Shown: positions 1 to 7,929 of the stretch, in pieces
Numbering within the stretch: position 1 is the stretch's first letter
Layout: every line of letters begins with the position of its first letter
Translations under genes and position numbers: made by a program
The notes under the pieces: generated by a model
Databases searched by the model: none
The model's input: only the letters and a program-made list of their open reading frames with translations
Told to the model about the DNA's origin: nothing
DNA from: Catellatospora bangladeshensis
GTDB taxonomy: Bacteria; Actinomycetota; Actinomycetes; Mycobacteriales; Micromonosporaceae
NCBI RefSeq assembly: GCF_016862575.1
Contig: NZ_BONF01000051.1
Location: 1 to 64,000, forward strand
Direction: 5' to 3'
DNA: 64,000 nucleotides

Positions 1-20
1 CTAAGAAGGTGCCCTTCCTT
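1..20. repeat. Family B palindromic repeat, right half cut by the window edge
   Basis: The unit AAGAAGGTGCCCTTCCTT is identical to the right half of the complete copies at 17611, 28913, 32643 and 34186. It abuts the stop codon of the minus-strand gene that ends at 20, as in the other copies. The left half would lie before the window. Confidence 0.8.
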
Positions 21-382
21 CAGTAGACAAGGGCTTGGGCGCCGTCGGTGAGGGTCTCTTCGACGAAGACGGCGGCGCCGGCGATGCGTACGCCCGCGAT
101 GACGTCATCGGGCGTGATGTCCCGGCGGGCGGCGCACTGGGTGCACAGGGTGACCGTGCCCCCGGCCAGGACGGCGGCCAGCAGGTCGGGCAGCGGCGCG
201 GAGTGCGGCAGCTCGAACTCGGCGGCCCGGCCCGGCAGCGCGAACCAGCTCGACTCGCCGGTCAGCCACAGCGACACCTCGGCCCCGGCCGCCACGGCGG
301 TGGCGGCGACGGTGAAGGCCTGCGCGCACCGCTCCGGCGCGTCGGCCCCGGCGGTCGTCTTGACGATCAGTTTGCGTGCCAC
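20..382 (-). CDS. DsrE/DsrF-like sulfur-relay family protein
   Basis: A 120-residue protein of the DsrE/DsrF (TusD-like) fold, cytoplasmic; members move sulfur on cysteine persulfides or act as small accessory subunits. Visible are the N-terminal strand ARKLIVKTTAG, a conserved Cys at 19 and a CTQC pair at 80 and 83 that fits the usual catalytic-cysteine loop. The open frame reaches up to 439, but the GTG at 382 starts just before the family's first strand and sits seven bases after a TAGGCT -10 box (390-395), so a leaderless start is preferred. It is divergent from the small membrane ORF at 432. The substrate cannot be told; no sulfurtransferase lies next to it in the window. Confidence 0.8.
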   Translation of the reverse strand: MARKLIVKTTAGADAPERCAQAFTVAATAVAAGAEVSLWLTGESSWFALPGRAAEFELPHSAPLPDLLAAVLAGGTVTLCTQCAARRDITPDDVIAGVRIAGAAVFVEETLTDGAQALVY

Positions 383-431
383 GTCCGACAGCCTACGCAC
401 GGCGCCGGAGGCGTACTCATAGGATCTACTG

Positions 432-536
432 GTGGTCACCGAGATCGGGTTCGTCAGCCTGCTGGTCGCGGGCTTCGGTGCGCTCGCCGGTGGCCTGGCC
501 TACCTGGCCGTGAAGATCTCCCGGGGACGCTGGTGA
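432..536 (+). CDS. 34-residue single-span membrane protein
   Basis: GTG-started ORF encoding one hydrophobic helix (IGFVSLLVAGFGALAGGLAY) followed by a basic end KISRGRW, so a type of small membrane protein with its C-terminus probably inside. A TAGGAT box at 420-425 lies exactly six bases before the GTG, the spacing of a leaderless start repeated in many genes here, which is the best support that this tiny ORF is real. The nitrobindin-like gene follows 43 bases later on the same strand and may be cotranscribed. I do not recognise a named family and assign no function. Confidence 0.6.
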   Translation: MVTEIGFVSLLVAGFGALAGGLAYLAVKISRGRW

Positions 537-579
537 GCCGTCGCCCCGGGGCAGCCGCCTGACGAAGAGGGTTGAAACG

Positions 580-1173
580 GTGAGTACAGAAGAGAACCCG
601 CTGCAGCCGCCGCCGTGGCTCAACGCGCCGCCGGTCGACCCGTATCCGTACGAGGAGACCCACGACCTGCGCCAGGGCCCGGACCTGCACGCCGACCTGC
701 TGGACCTGCTGCCGTTCATCGGCGTGTGGCGGGGCCGGGGCCGGGGCGGTTACCCGACCATCGAGGACTTCGACTACGCGCAGGAGATCCGGATCAGCCA
801 CGACGGCCGACCGTTCCTGCACTACGAGTCGCGGGCCTGGATCCTGGACGAGGAGGGCAAGCCGGTGCGGCCGGGCGGCCGCGAGGTCGGCTGGTGGCGC
901 CCGGCGGGCAAGGACAAGGACGAGATCGAGGCGATCCTGACCACGCCGACCGGCATCATGGAGCTGTACCTCGGCAAGATCGAGGCGAACCCGCCGCGGA
1001 TCGAGATGGTCACCGACTTCGTGGCGCGCACGTCCACCGCCAAGGAGGTCACCGCCGGGCACCGGCTCTACGGCATCGTCGAGGGGGCGCTGCTGTACGC
1101 GCAGGACATGGCGGCGATGGGTGAGGGCCTGACCCCGCACCTGAGCGCCCGCCTGATCCGGGTCGGCGGCTGA
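580..1173 (+). CDS. Nitrobindin-family heme-binding beta-barrel protein (DUF1794/THAP4-like)
   Basis: A 197-residue protein. The GxWxGxG signature of nitrobindins is seen as GVWRGRGRGGY at about residues 48-58, and a C-terminal GHRLYGI strand carries the histidine expected near the heme iron. Family members are ten-stranded FABP-like barrels that bind ferric heme; some isomerise peroxynitrite to nitrate. The N-terminal 45 residues are proline-rich and probably disordered. GTG start 580 is in keeping with length; it follows the 34-residue ORF on the same strand. Heme binding in this copy is inferred from the motif, not shown. Confidence 0.85.
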   Translation: MSTEENPLQPPPWLNAPPVDPYPYEETHDLRQGPDLHADLLDLLPFIGVWRGRGRGGYPTIEDFDYAQEIRISHDGRPFLHYESRAWILDEEGKPVRPGGREVGWWRPAGKDKDEIEAILTTPTGIMELYLGKIEANPPRIEMVTDFVARTSTAKEVTAGHRLYGIVEGALLYAQDMAAMGEGLTPHLSARLIRVGG

Positions 1174-1208
1174 TCCCGGCCGCACTTAACCGGTGTAGTT
1201 TCAGCTCC

Positions 1209-2174
1209 GTGACTGATCAGATTCGTTGGGGCGTTCTCGCCACGGGCGGGATCGCCGCACGCTTCGCGCGCGAGCTGGCACTGGTGCCGGACGCCGAGCT
1301 GGTGGCGGTGGGTTCGCGGACGGCGTCGTCCGCCGAGGCCTTCGCCACCGAGCACGGTGTGGCGCGCAGCCACGGCTCGTGGGAGGCGCTGGCCGCCGAC
1401 CCGGACGTGAACCTCATCTACATCGCCACCCCGCACTCCCACCACCACGCGGCGGCCTCGCTGTGCCTGCGGGCCGGCAAGCCGCTGCTGGTGGAGAAGG
1501 CCTTCACCCTGGACCTGGCGCAGGCCCAGGAGCTCGTCACCGTCGCCCGGGAACGGCAGCTGTTCCTGATGGAGGCGTTCTGGACGCGTACGCTGCCCGC
1601 GATCCTCAAGGCGCAGCAGCTCATCGCGGACGGGGCGATCGGCGAGGTGGTCGCGGTGCAGGCGGCGTTCGGCATCGCGTTCGACCCCGATCCGGCGCAC
1701 CGGCTGCGCAACCCGCAGCTGGGCGGCGGCGCGCTGCTGGACCTGGGCGTCTACCCGATCGGCTTCGCGCAGCTGCTGCTCGGCGAGCCGAACCAGGTCC
1801 GCGCCTGGGCGCAGCTGTTCCCCGAGGGCACCGACGCCCGCACCAGCATCGCGCTGGGCTTCCCGTCCGGCGCGGTCGCCTCCCTCTACTGCGGCACCGG
1901 TGGCGACCTGCGTACCGCCACGGTCGTCGGCTCCACCGGAAAGATCGACTTCCCGTGGGGCTTCCACGCCGCCGAGCGCTTCGTCCTCCACCGCGACGCC
2001 GCCGACCCCCAGGAGTTCCAGGACGCCCCCGCCGGTCTCCACTTCGAAGCCGCCGAGGCCGGCAAGTGCTGGCGCGCGGGCAAGCTGGAGTCCGACCTGG
2101 TCCCCCTGTCCTCAACCCTGTCCGTAATGCGCACCATGGACGCGATCCGCGCCCAGATCGGCGTCAGCTACTGA
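1209..2174 (+). CDS. Gfo/Idh/MocA-family NAD(P)-dependent oxidoreductase
   Basis: A 321-residue cytoplasmic dehydrogenase. The N-terminal Rossmann motif GVLATGGIA (residues 8-16) binds NAD(P), and LLVEKAFTLDL gives the lysine of the family's EKP-type motif. The MEAFWTR segment resembles the dihydrodiol/1,5-anhydro-D-fructose reductase branch, so an unidentified sugar, polyol or diol is the likely substrate. The GTG at 1209 stands seven bases after TAGTTT (1196-1201), consistent with a leaderless mRNA. It stands alone; a family A hairpin follows its stop and separates it from the convergent PiT gene. Confidence 0.88.
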   Translation: MTDQIRWGVLATGGIAARFARELALVPDAELVAVGSRTASSAEAFATEHGVARSHGSWEALAADPDVNLIYIATPHSHHHAAASLCLRAGKPLLVEKAFTLDLAQAQELVTVARERQLFLMEAFWTRTLPAILKAQQLIADGAIGEVVAVQAAFGIAFDPDPAHRLRNPQLGGGALLDLGVYPIGFAQLLLGEPNQVRAWAQLFPEGTDARTSIALGFPSGAVASLYCGTGGDLRTATVVGSTGKIDFPWGFHAAERFVLHRDAADPQEFQDAPAGLHFEAAEAGKCWRAGKLESDLVPLSSTLSVMRTMDAIRAQIGVSY

Positions 2175-2183
2175 CCCCCATAC

Positions 2184-2262
2184 CGCGACGATCTTGCGTG
2201 AACTGTGGGGATGACACGCCCATTTGGGACGAAGTCCTAACAGTTCGCGCAAGATCGTCGCG
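2184..2262. repeat. Family A long inverted repeat between convergent genes
   Basis: Arms 2184-2206 and 2240-2262 are 23 bp with a single T/C difference (a G-U pair in RNA), separated by a 33-base spacer. It lies between the ends of the oxidoreductase and the PiT transporter, so it can act as a terminator in both directions. Further copies occur at 35363 and 47071, and a half copy near 58089. Confidence 0.85.
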
Positions 2263-2305
2263 ATCTTGAAGCCGACGCCGAAGGCGAGGGCGGGGCGGGG
2301 CGGGG

Positions 2306-3370
2306 TTAGAAGATGGGGCGGACCAGGACGTAGGCGATGATGGCGGCCAGGGCGGCGCCGGGGAAGGTGAGGATCCAGGCCATCACGATGTTGCCCGCGA
2401 CGCCCCAGCGGACGGCGGAGAACTTCTTGGTGGCGCCGACGCCCATGATCGCCGAGGTGATCGTGTGCGTCGTGGAGATCGGCAGGCCGTAGCTGGCCGC
2501 GGTGAAGAGCACGCCGCTGGCGACGGTCTCGGCCGCGAAGCCCGCCATCGGGTCCAGGTGGATCACCCGGCGGCCCAGCGTGCGGATGATGCGCCAGCCG
2601 CCCGCGTACGTGCCCAGCGCCAGCACGGTCGCGCTGGTCCAGAACACCCACTCCGGGATGTGCTCGTTCGAGCTCTGGAATCCGCCGGTGTAGAGCGCCA
2701 GCACGATGATGCCCATGGTCTTCGCGGCGTCCTGCATGCCGTGGCCGACCGACATGGCGACGGCCGACAGCGACTGCATGATCCGGAAGAACCGGTTGAG
2801 CGGGGTCGGGTGGAACAGGCGGGCCGACTTCTTCTCGGCGGTGGCCTTCGCGAGCAGGTACACCGCCCACAGCAGGGCCAGCATGAGCACCGCGCCGAGG
2901 ATGAAGCCGGTGGCCGGGGACGCGATCATCGGGATGACGACCTTGTCCACGATGCCGCCCCACAGCACCTCGCCCTGCACGCCGAACGCGATCGCGGCGA
3001 GCATGGCGCCCACCAGGCCGCCGATCAGGGCGTGCGAGCTGGACGACGGAATGCCGAAATACCAGGTCAGCAGGTTCCAGGCGATGGCGCCGATGACCCC
3101 GGCGAAGACGATGCCGAGACCGGCCAGCCCTTCCGGCGGGGTGATGATGCCGCTGCCGACGGTCTTGGCCACCTGGGCGCCGAAGTGGGCGCCGACGAAG
3201 TTGCCGAGCGCGGCGATGCCCAGCGCGATCCGCGGGGTGAGGGCCCGGGTGGACACGCTGGTGGCGATGGCGTTCGCGGCGTCGTGGAAGCCGTTGGTGT
3301 AGTCGAACACCATGGCCGCGATGATGACCGCGAGCACCGGGATCAGGAGTGCGTTATCCACGCCCGGCAC
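2306..3370 (-). CDS. PiT-family low-affinity inorganic phosphate transporter
   Basis: A 354-residue integral membrane protein with about ten hydrophobic spans. The duplicated PiT signature is present: GFHDAANAIAT near residues 27-37 and the second copy GHGMQDAAKTMG in the C-terminal half. Family members carry metal-phosphate by cation symport across the cytoplasmic membrane. The gene lies 33 bases after the PhoU-like DUF47 gene on the same strand, the standard partner of this transporter in actinomycetes, and the PPK2 gene lies further upstream, so the three probably serve phosphate uptake and storage. No Pho box was identified with certainty. Confidence 0.94.
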   Translation of the reverse strand: MPGVDNALLIPVLAVIIAAMVFDYTNGFHDAANAIATSVSTRALTPRIALGIAALGNFVGAHFGAQVAKTVGSGIITPPEGLAGLGIVFAGVIGAIAWNLLTWYFGIPSSSSHALIGGLVGAMLAAIAFGVQGEVLWGGIVDKVVIPMIASPATGFILGAVLMLALLWAVYLLAKATAEKKSARLFHPTPLNRFFRIMQSLSAVAMSVGHGMQDAAKTMGIIVLALYTGGFQSSNEHIPEWVFWTSATVLALGTYAGGWRIIRTLGRRVIHLDPMAGFAAETVASGVLFTAASYGLPISTTHTITSAIMGVGATKKFSAVRWGVAGNIVMAWILTFPGAALAAIIAYVLVRPIF

Positions 3371-3403
3371 CTCCGCCGCGGCAACCGGCGATGAGGCCCC
3401 GCA

Positions 3404-4030
3404 TCAGGACTCCTTGACCGCGATGGTCTCGATGGTGTTCGCCACGTGCTCGAAGGCGTCGCAGGCGGCCTCCAGCTCGTCGGCGACCTCCTTCATCTTC
3501 AGCACGGTCAGCGCGTCGTACTCGCCGCTGAACAGGCGTACCAGGAGCATGCGGTAGGTGCGGTCGCCGTCGTTCTCCAGGCGGTTGCACTCGACCCAGT
3601 AGTCCTTGAGGCCCTTCATCTGCTTGAGCCGCGGCATGGCCAGCGCGGTGACCTTCGCCTGCTGGTCCAGCACGTCGATCATCTCGATCATCTCCCGGGG
3701 CAGGGCCGGGAGCTTGGTCAGCCCGTACAGGTAGACCAGGTTGCCGACGGCCTCCAGGTGGTCCATGACGTCGTCGAGACCGGAGCCGAGGCGGTAGATG
3801 TCCTCGCGGTCGAACGGGGTGATGAACGTGGAGTTGATCTTGTTGTAGAGCTCGTGCGTGATCTTGTCACTGTCGTGCTCGACCTCGGCCAGCCGCTCGC
3901 TGACCGACTGCACGTCGGCACCGGGCAGCGCCAGCTCGGAGAGCAGCTCGGTGCCCCGCACGAGGTTCTGCGCGGCACGGGAGAACATCTCGTAGAAGGC
4001 ACCCTCTTGGGGGCGGAGCGAAAACTTCAC
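3404..4030 (-). CDS. DUF47 (PhoU-like) regulator of the PiT phosphate transporter
   Basis: A 208-residue all-helical PhoU-like protein (TIGR00153 type), with the start KFSLRPQEGAFYEMFSRAA and repeated HDSDKI-type metal-ligand motif (EHDSDKITHELY) typical of the family. It is thought to modulate the neighbouring PiT transporter. The GTG at 4030 is chosen because AAAGGTG lies just upstream and homologues begin MKFSLRP; the GTG at 4039 would add three residues. Transcribed toward and 33 bases ahead of the transporter gene, so almost certainly one operon. Confidence 0.92.
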   Translation of the reverse strand: MKFSLRPQEGAFYEMFSRAAQNLVRGTELLSELALPGADVQSVSERLAEVEHDSDKITHELYNKINSTFITPFDREDIYRLGSGLDDVMDHLEAVGNLVYLYGLTKLPALPREMIEMIDVLDQQAKVTALAMPRLKQMKGLKDYWVECNRLENDGDRTYRMLLVRLFSGEYDALTVLKMKEVADELEAACDAFEHVANTIETIAVKES

Positions 4031-4147
4031 CGCAAGCACCTTTGGTCTGGTGGTGTCATCCGGACGGTTGGGTCGGGGGAATGCTAGACACTGTTACCGG
4101 TAGTTCGTGACCCGGTCACCCAGCGCCACCTGGTCTTCATGGCTCGT

Positions 4148-5059
4148 TCACCTGCCGTTCACCTTCCCCGCCCTGCCCGTTTCATCCTTCGACAGGCGTT
4201 TTCGCTCTGTCTGGGGGTCGAAACCGGGCGGCGGGTAGCGCAGATTCAGGCTCCGGAAGGCGTCGAGCATGAGATGGGCCACCGCCCAGTCGCGGTACCA
4301 CTTCCGGTCCGCCGGCACCACATACCAGGGGGCGTGATCAGTCCCACAGCGGCTGAGCACGTCCTCATATGCCTGCTGGTACGCGGTCCAGTGGGCGCGG
4401 TTCTCCACATCGGCCGGGTCGTACTTCCAGTACTTGGTGGGGTCGTCCAGGCGCTGGCGCAGCCGCTCGCGCTGCTCCCCGAACGAGATGTGCAGCATGA
4501 TCTTGACCAGGGTGAACCCGCTGTCCACCAGCTCCCGCTCGAATGTGTTGATGGTCTCGAAGCGCCCCTGCCACACCCGCGGCTCGACCAGCCGGCGCAC
4601 CCGCGCCACCAGCACTTCCTCGTAGTGCGAGCGGTTGAAGATGCCGACGTACCCCGGCAGCGGCAGCGCCCGCCGGATCCGCCACAGGAAGTCGTGCTTC
4701 CTCTCCTCGGCCGTCGGCGGCCCGAACGCCTTGATCCGCAACCCCTGCGGGTTCATCGCCCGCGCCAGCCGCTTGACCGTCCCGTCCTTGCCCCCGCAGT
4801 CCATCGCCTGCAGCACCAGCAGCACCCGCCGCTGATCCCCCGGGTCGGTCTTCGCGTTCGCGAACAACATCTCCTGCTGCCGCGCCAGCTCCGCCCCCAG
4901 CACGGCCAGCTCCGCCCGCGCCCACCCCTTCGGATCCCGCCGCGCCACCCCCCGCCGCGGCAACCCGGGCACCCCCGCCGCATCTACCGCCGCGAGCTCC
5001 ACCCCCGACCCCACCCGCAGCAATTCGGACACGTCCGCCACATCCCGATCATTGCGCAC
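4148..5059 (-). CDS. ppk2: Polyphosphate kinase 2 family protein (polyP:nucleotide phosphotransferase)
   Basis: A 303-residue PPK2-fold enzyme, a P-loop kinase that transfers phosphate between polyphosphate and nucleotides. The Walker A segment MDCGGKDGTVKR is at 86-97 and the lid motif FNRSHYEEVL at 141-150; single-domain length fits the class that phosphorylates AMP or ADP. It precedes the DUF47-PiT pair on the same strand with about 118 bases between, giving a phosphate uptake and polyphosphate-use block. The GTG at 5059 lacks a well-spaced ribosome site, so the N-terminal 40 residues are uncertain. Exact class (I, II or III) cannot be fixed by eye. Confidence 0.88.
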   Translation of the reverse strand: MRNDRDVADVSELLRVGSGVELAAVDAAGVPGLPRRGVARRDPKGWARAELAVLGAELARQQEMLFANAKTDPGDQRRVLLVLQAMDCGGKDGTVKRLARAMNPQGLRIKAFGPPTAEERKHDFLWRIRRALPLPGYVGIFNRSHYEEVLVARVRRLVEPRVWQGRFETINTFERELVDSGFTLVKIMLHISFGEQRERLRQRLDDPTKYWKYDPADVENRAHWTAYQQAYEDVLSRCGTDHAPWYVVPADRKWYRDWAVAHLMLDAFRSLNLRYPPPGFDPQTERKRLSKDETGRAGKVNGR

Positions 5060-5088
5060 CTTCCCCCCACCCCGCCGCCGCTCCAGCA

Positions 5089-5256
5089 GTTGATCATGAA
5101 CTTATGGACGTGCTGAACGGCGTGTCCCTACCCCACGACCGTGATCACCAATCAGCGGACAGGCGGGGGTGGGCCGGGCGGGCGCGGCGGCGCGCGGTGA
5201 TCACGGCGGCCGGGTGGCGACACGCCGCCGACCACGTCCATAAGTTCATGATCAAC
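5089..5256. repeat. Family G nested inverted repeat with perfect 24-bp outer arms
   Basis: The outer arms 5089-5112 (begins GTTGATCATGAACTTATGG) and 5233-5256 are perfectly complementary. A second inner pair CGGCGTGTC (5118-5126) and GACACGCCG (5219-5227) is also complementary, so the 168-base element can fold into one long interrupted hairpin. It fills the gap between the DUF402 stop and the PPK2 start. A shorter, decayed relative lies at 14041. Confidence 0.85.
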
Positions 5257-5275
5257 CCACAGAAGGGGGGGTGGG

Positions 5276-5767
5276 TTAGGGGGTGACGTGGGCTAGCCAG
5301 CGGTGGAAGTGGGCGGCGAAGGGTTCCTTTTCGCCGCGGACGGCTTCGAGGAGCCACTGGGCGGCGGCGCGGGCCTGGTGGACGACCTCGTCGGGGTAGT
5401 TGAACTTGGCCTGGTGGGCGGCGAATTCGTCCTCGTCCACGAGCTGGACCTCGCCGGTTTGGCGGATCTTGCGGACGTCGAGGTCTAGGTCGGTGACCAC
5501 GACGGTGTCGTCGTTCCAGGTGGCGGGGGTGGTGATGTCGCAGTAGACCGAGGTGTTGCGGGGGGCGGCGTTGAACATGGCGGTCCACCAGCCGGAGTGG
5601 GGGACGAGGACGACGCCGGGGATCTCGTACACCTTGCCGGTGTCGCTGACCGTGCCGCTCGGGATGCCGAGCCAGGTGCCGTGCTCGTCGCGGCCGAGCA
5701 GCGTGGCGGGGAACGCGCGGTGCGCGCTCCCGTCGAACTTGCGGATCTCCACACGCACGACAGCCAT
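5276..5767 (-). CDS. DUF402-domain protein (FomD-like)
   Basis: A 163-residue protein of the DUF402 family. Typical features are the GTWLGIPSG strand, the VVLVPHSGWWTAMF segment and the acidic VVVTDLDLDVRKI core, which in related proteins binds divalent metal and contributes to nucleotide or phosphonate-ester hydrolysis. The open frame extends to 5866, but the ATG at 5767 has the ribosome site GAGGTAG and begins the conserved region, so it is taken as the start. It is divergent from the DinG-like helicase. Substrate unknown. Confidence 0.85.
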   Translation of the reverse strand: MAVVRVEIRKFDGSAHRAFPATLLGRDEHGTWLGIPSGTVSDTGKVYEIPGVVLVPHSGWWTAMFNAAPRNTSVYCDITTPATWNDDTVVVTDLDLDVRKIRQTGEVQLVDEDEFAAHQAKFNYPDEVVHQARAAAQWLLEAVRGEKEPFAAHFHRWLAHVTP

Positions 5768-5913
5768 TCGACTACCTCGCTTCACGGTGGTGGTGGCGGC
5801 CTCCGCCACCGCGCCACGACGCGAGGGGGACGGGGGTCGCGCCCACAATGCGCCATGCTCCCACATCCCGGCGCGTTTGCAGGAGTGTCGGAGCGGACCG
5901 GTACGGTCTATCG

Positions 5914-7923
5914 GTGCCGCCGAAGAAGTCGCGAACCCGCAGCCACAGTGCTCTGGACCTGCTGGAGGCCGCCGTCGGGTCGGTGCCCGGCGGCTCCGCG
6001 CGGCCTGGCCAGCAGGCCATGACCGCGGCGATCGCCGCGGCCGTCGAGTCCGGTGACCACCTGCTCGTGCAGGCCGGCACCGGCACCGGCAAGTCCCTGG
6101 CCTACCTCGCCCCCGCGCTGACCGTGCAGGGGCCTGTCGTCATCTCGACGGCGACGCTGGCGCTGCAGTCGCAGCTGGTGGAGAAGGACCTGCCCCGCAT
6201 CGGCCGGGCGGTGGCCCCGCTGCTCGGCAAGGAGCCCACGTTCGCCCTGCTCAAGGGACGTCACCACTACGTCTGCCTGGCGAAGCTGGAGCACTCCGAC
6301 GAGCAGGACCCGCAGGAGGGGCTGTTCGACGCGGGCTCCAGCGGCAGCGGGGTGAAGTGGCTGGGCGAGTCGGGCCGGCTGGGCAAGCAGATCGAGCGCA
6401 TCCGCGACTGGGCGATGGACAGCGACACCGGCGACCGCGACGAGCTCGACCCGGGCGTCGACGACACGGCCTGGCGCATGGTGTCCACCCCGGCGCGCGA
6501 GTGCGTCGGCGCGGCCAAGTGCCCGTACGGGCCGGAGTGCTTCGCGGAGCTGTCGCGCGCCCGCGCCCGCGAGGCCGACGTGGTGGTCACCAACCACTCG
6601 CTGCTCTCGGCGGACATGATGGCCGGGCGGCACATCGTGCCCGAGCACACGCTCCTGATCATCGACGAGGCGCACGAGCTCGCCGACCGCGTCTCCAGCG
6701 CGGCGCAGGCCGAGCTGACCCCGGACGGCGTGGACCGCACCGCCCGCGCGGCGCGCCCGTTCGTCGAGGGCGACGAGTACCAGTCGCTCCTTGAGGCCGC
6801 CGACGCGCTGACCCTGGGCCTGGCCGAGACGCCCGCCGGGCGCATCACCGGCCCGCTGCCGGCCGCCCTGGTCGAGGCGTGCACGCTGCTGGACGCGGCG
6901 ACCCGGCGCGCGCTGACCCGGATCGGCGAGATCAAGGCCGAGGACCCGGATCCGGTGCGCAAGAAGCAGGCGAAGTCGCTGCTCGACGAGGCGTCCACCA
7001 CCACCCAGCGGCTGCTGGAGGACGCCGACCACGATGTGGCCTGGGTCGAGCAGGAGCCGCGCCGCGCGCTGGTGGTCGCGCCCCTGTCGGTAGCGGGCCT
7101 GCTCAGCGAGAAGCTGTACGAGGACCGCACCGTGGTGGCCACGTCCGCCACGCTCACGCTGGGCGGCAAGTTCGAGACGGTGGCCCGTTCGCTGGGCCTG
7201 CCGGTGGCCACGCCCAAGCCGGGTGAGACGGCGCAGCCCGCCGCGGCCGGGCCGGGGTGGACCTCGCTCGACGTCGGCTCCCCGTTCGACTACCCGAAGC
7301 AGGGCATCCTCTATGTCGCGGCGCACCTGCCCCGGCCGGCCGCGTCGGGGCTGCCGGACGCGGCCGGGGCCGAGCTGCTCGCGCTGGTCGAGGCGCTCGG
7401 TGGGCGTACCCTCGGCCTGTTCTCCTCCCGGCGGGCCGCGCAGCAGGCCGCGGAGCTGCTGCGCGCGAAGACCGACCTGACCGTGCTGCTGCAGGGCGAC
7501 GAGGCGCTGCCGCTGCTGGTGCGCAAGTTCCGGGAGGATCGCAACAGCTGCCTGCTCGGCGTGATGTCGCTGTGGCAGGGCGTGGACGTGCCGGGCGACG
7601 CCTGCCAGCTGGTGGTGATCGACCGGCTGCCGTTCCCGCGCCCGGACGAGCCGCTGGCCGCGGCCCGCTCGGCGGCGGTGGACGCGTCGGGCGGCTCGGG
7701 CTTCGCCGCGGTCAGCGTGCCGATCGCCGCGATCCGGCTGGCCCAGGGGGTGGGCCGGCTGATCCGGTCCACCTCGGACAAGGGCGTGGTGGCGGTGCTG
7801 GATTCGCGCCTGGAGACGGCCCGCGGCTACGGTCCGTTCCTGCGCGCCAGCCTCCCGCCCTTCTGGTACACCACCAAGCAGGAGACGGTCCTCGGCGTGC
7901 TCAAGCGCCTCAGCGCGACCTGA
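5914..7923 (+). CDS. DinG/XPD-family Fe-S ATP-dependent DNA helicase
   Basis: A 669-residue superfamily 2 helicase. Walker A AGTGTGKS is at about 54-61, the DEAH box at 251-254, and the C-terminal motif VI reads QGVGRLIRS. Four cysteines, C121, C197, C203 and C209, are placed as the [4Fe-4S] ligands of DinG/XPD helicases, which unwind DNA 5' to 3' in damage repair or resolve R-loops. GTG 5914 is preferred to the upstream ATG at 5848 since TACGGT (5902-5907) lies exactly six bases before it and no family residues lie in the longer form. Stands alone, divergent from DUF402. Confidence 0.92.
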   Translation: MPPKKSRTRSHSALDLLEAAVGSVPGGSARPGQQAMTAAIAAAVESGDHLLVQAGTGTGKSLAYLAPALTVQGPVVISTATLALQSQLVEKDLPRIGRAVAPLLGKEPTFALLKGRHHYVCLAKLEHSDEQDPQEGLFDAGSSGSGVKWLGESGRLGKQIERIRDWAMDSDTGDRDELDPGVDDTAWRMVSTPARECVGAAKCPYGPECFAELSRARAREADVVVTNHSLLSADMMAGRHIVPEHTLLIIDEAHELADRVSSAAQAELTPDGVDRTARAARPFVEGDEYQSLLEAADALTLGLAETPAGRITGPLPAALVEACTLLDAATRRALTRIGEIKAEDPDPVRKKQAKSLLDEASTTTQRLLEDADHDVAWVEQEPRRALVVAPLSVAGLLSEKLYEDRTVVATSATLTLGGKFETVARSLGLPVATPKPGETAQPAAAGPGWTSLDVGSPFDYPKQGILYVAAHLPRPAASGLPDAAGAELLALVEALGGRTLGLFSSRRAAQQAAELLRAKTDLTVLLQGDEALPLLVRKFREDRNSCLLGVMSLWQGVDVPGDACQLVVIDRLPFPRPDEPLAAARSAAVDASGGSGFAAVSVPIAAIRLAQGVGRLIRSTSDKGVVAVLDSRLETARGYGPFLRASLPPFWYTTKQETVLGVLKRLSAT

Positions 7924-7929
7924 GCCGGG

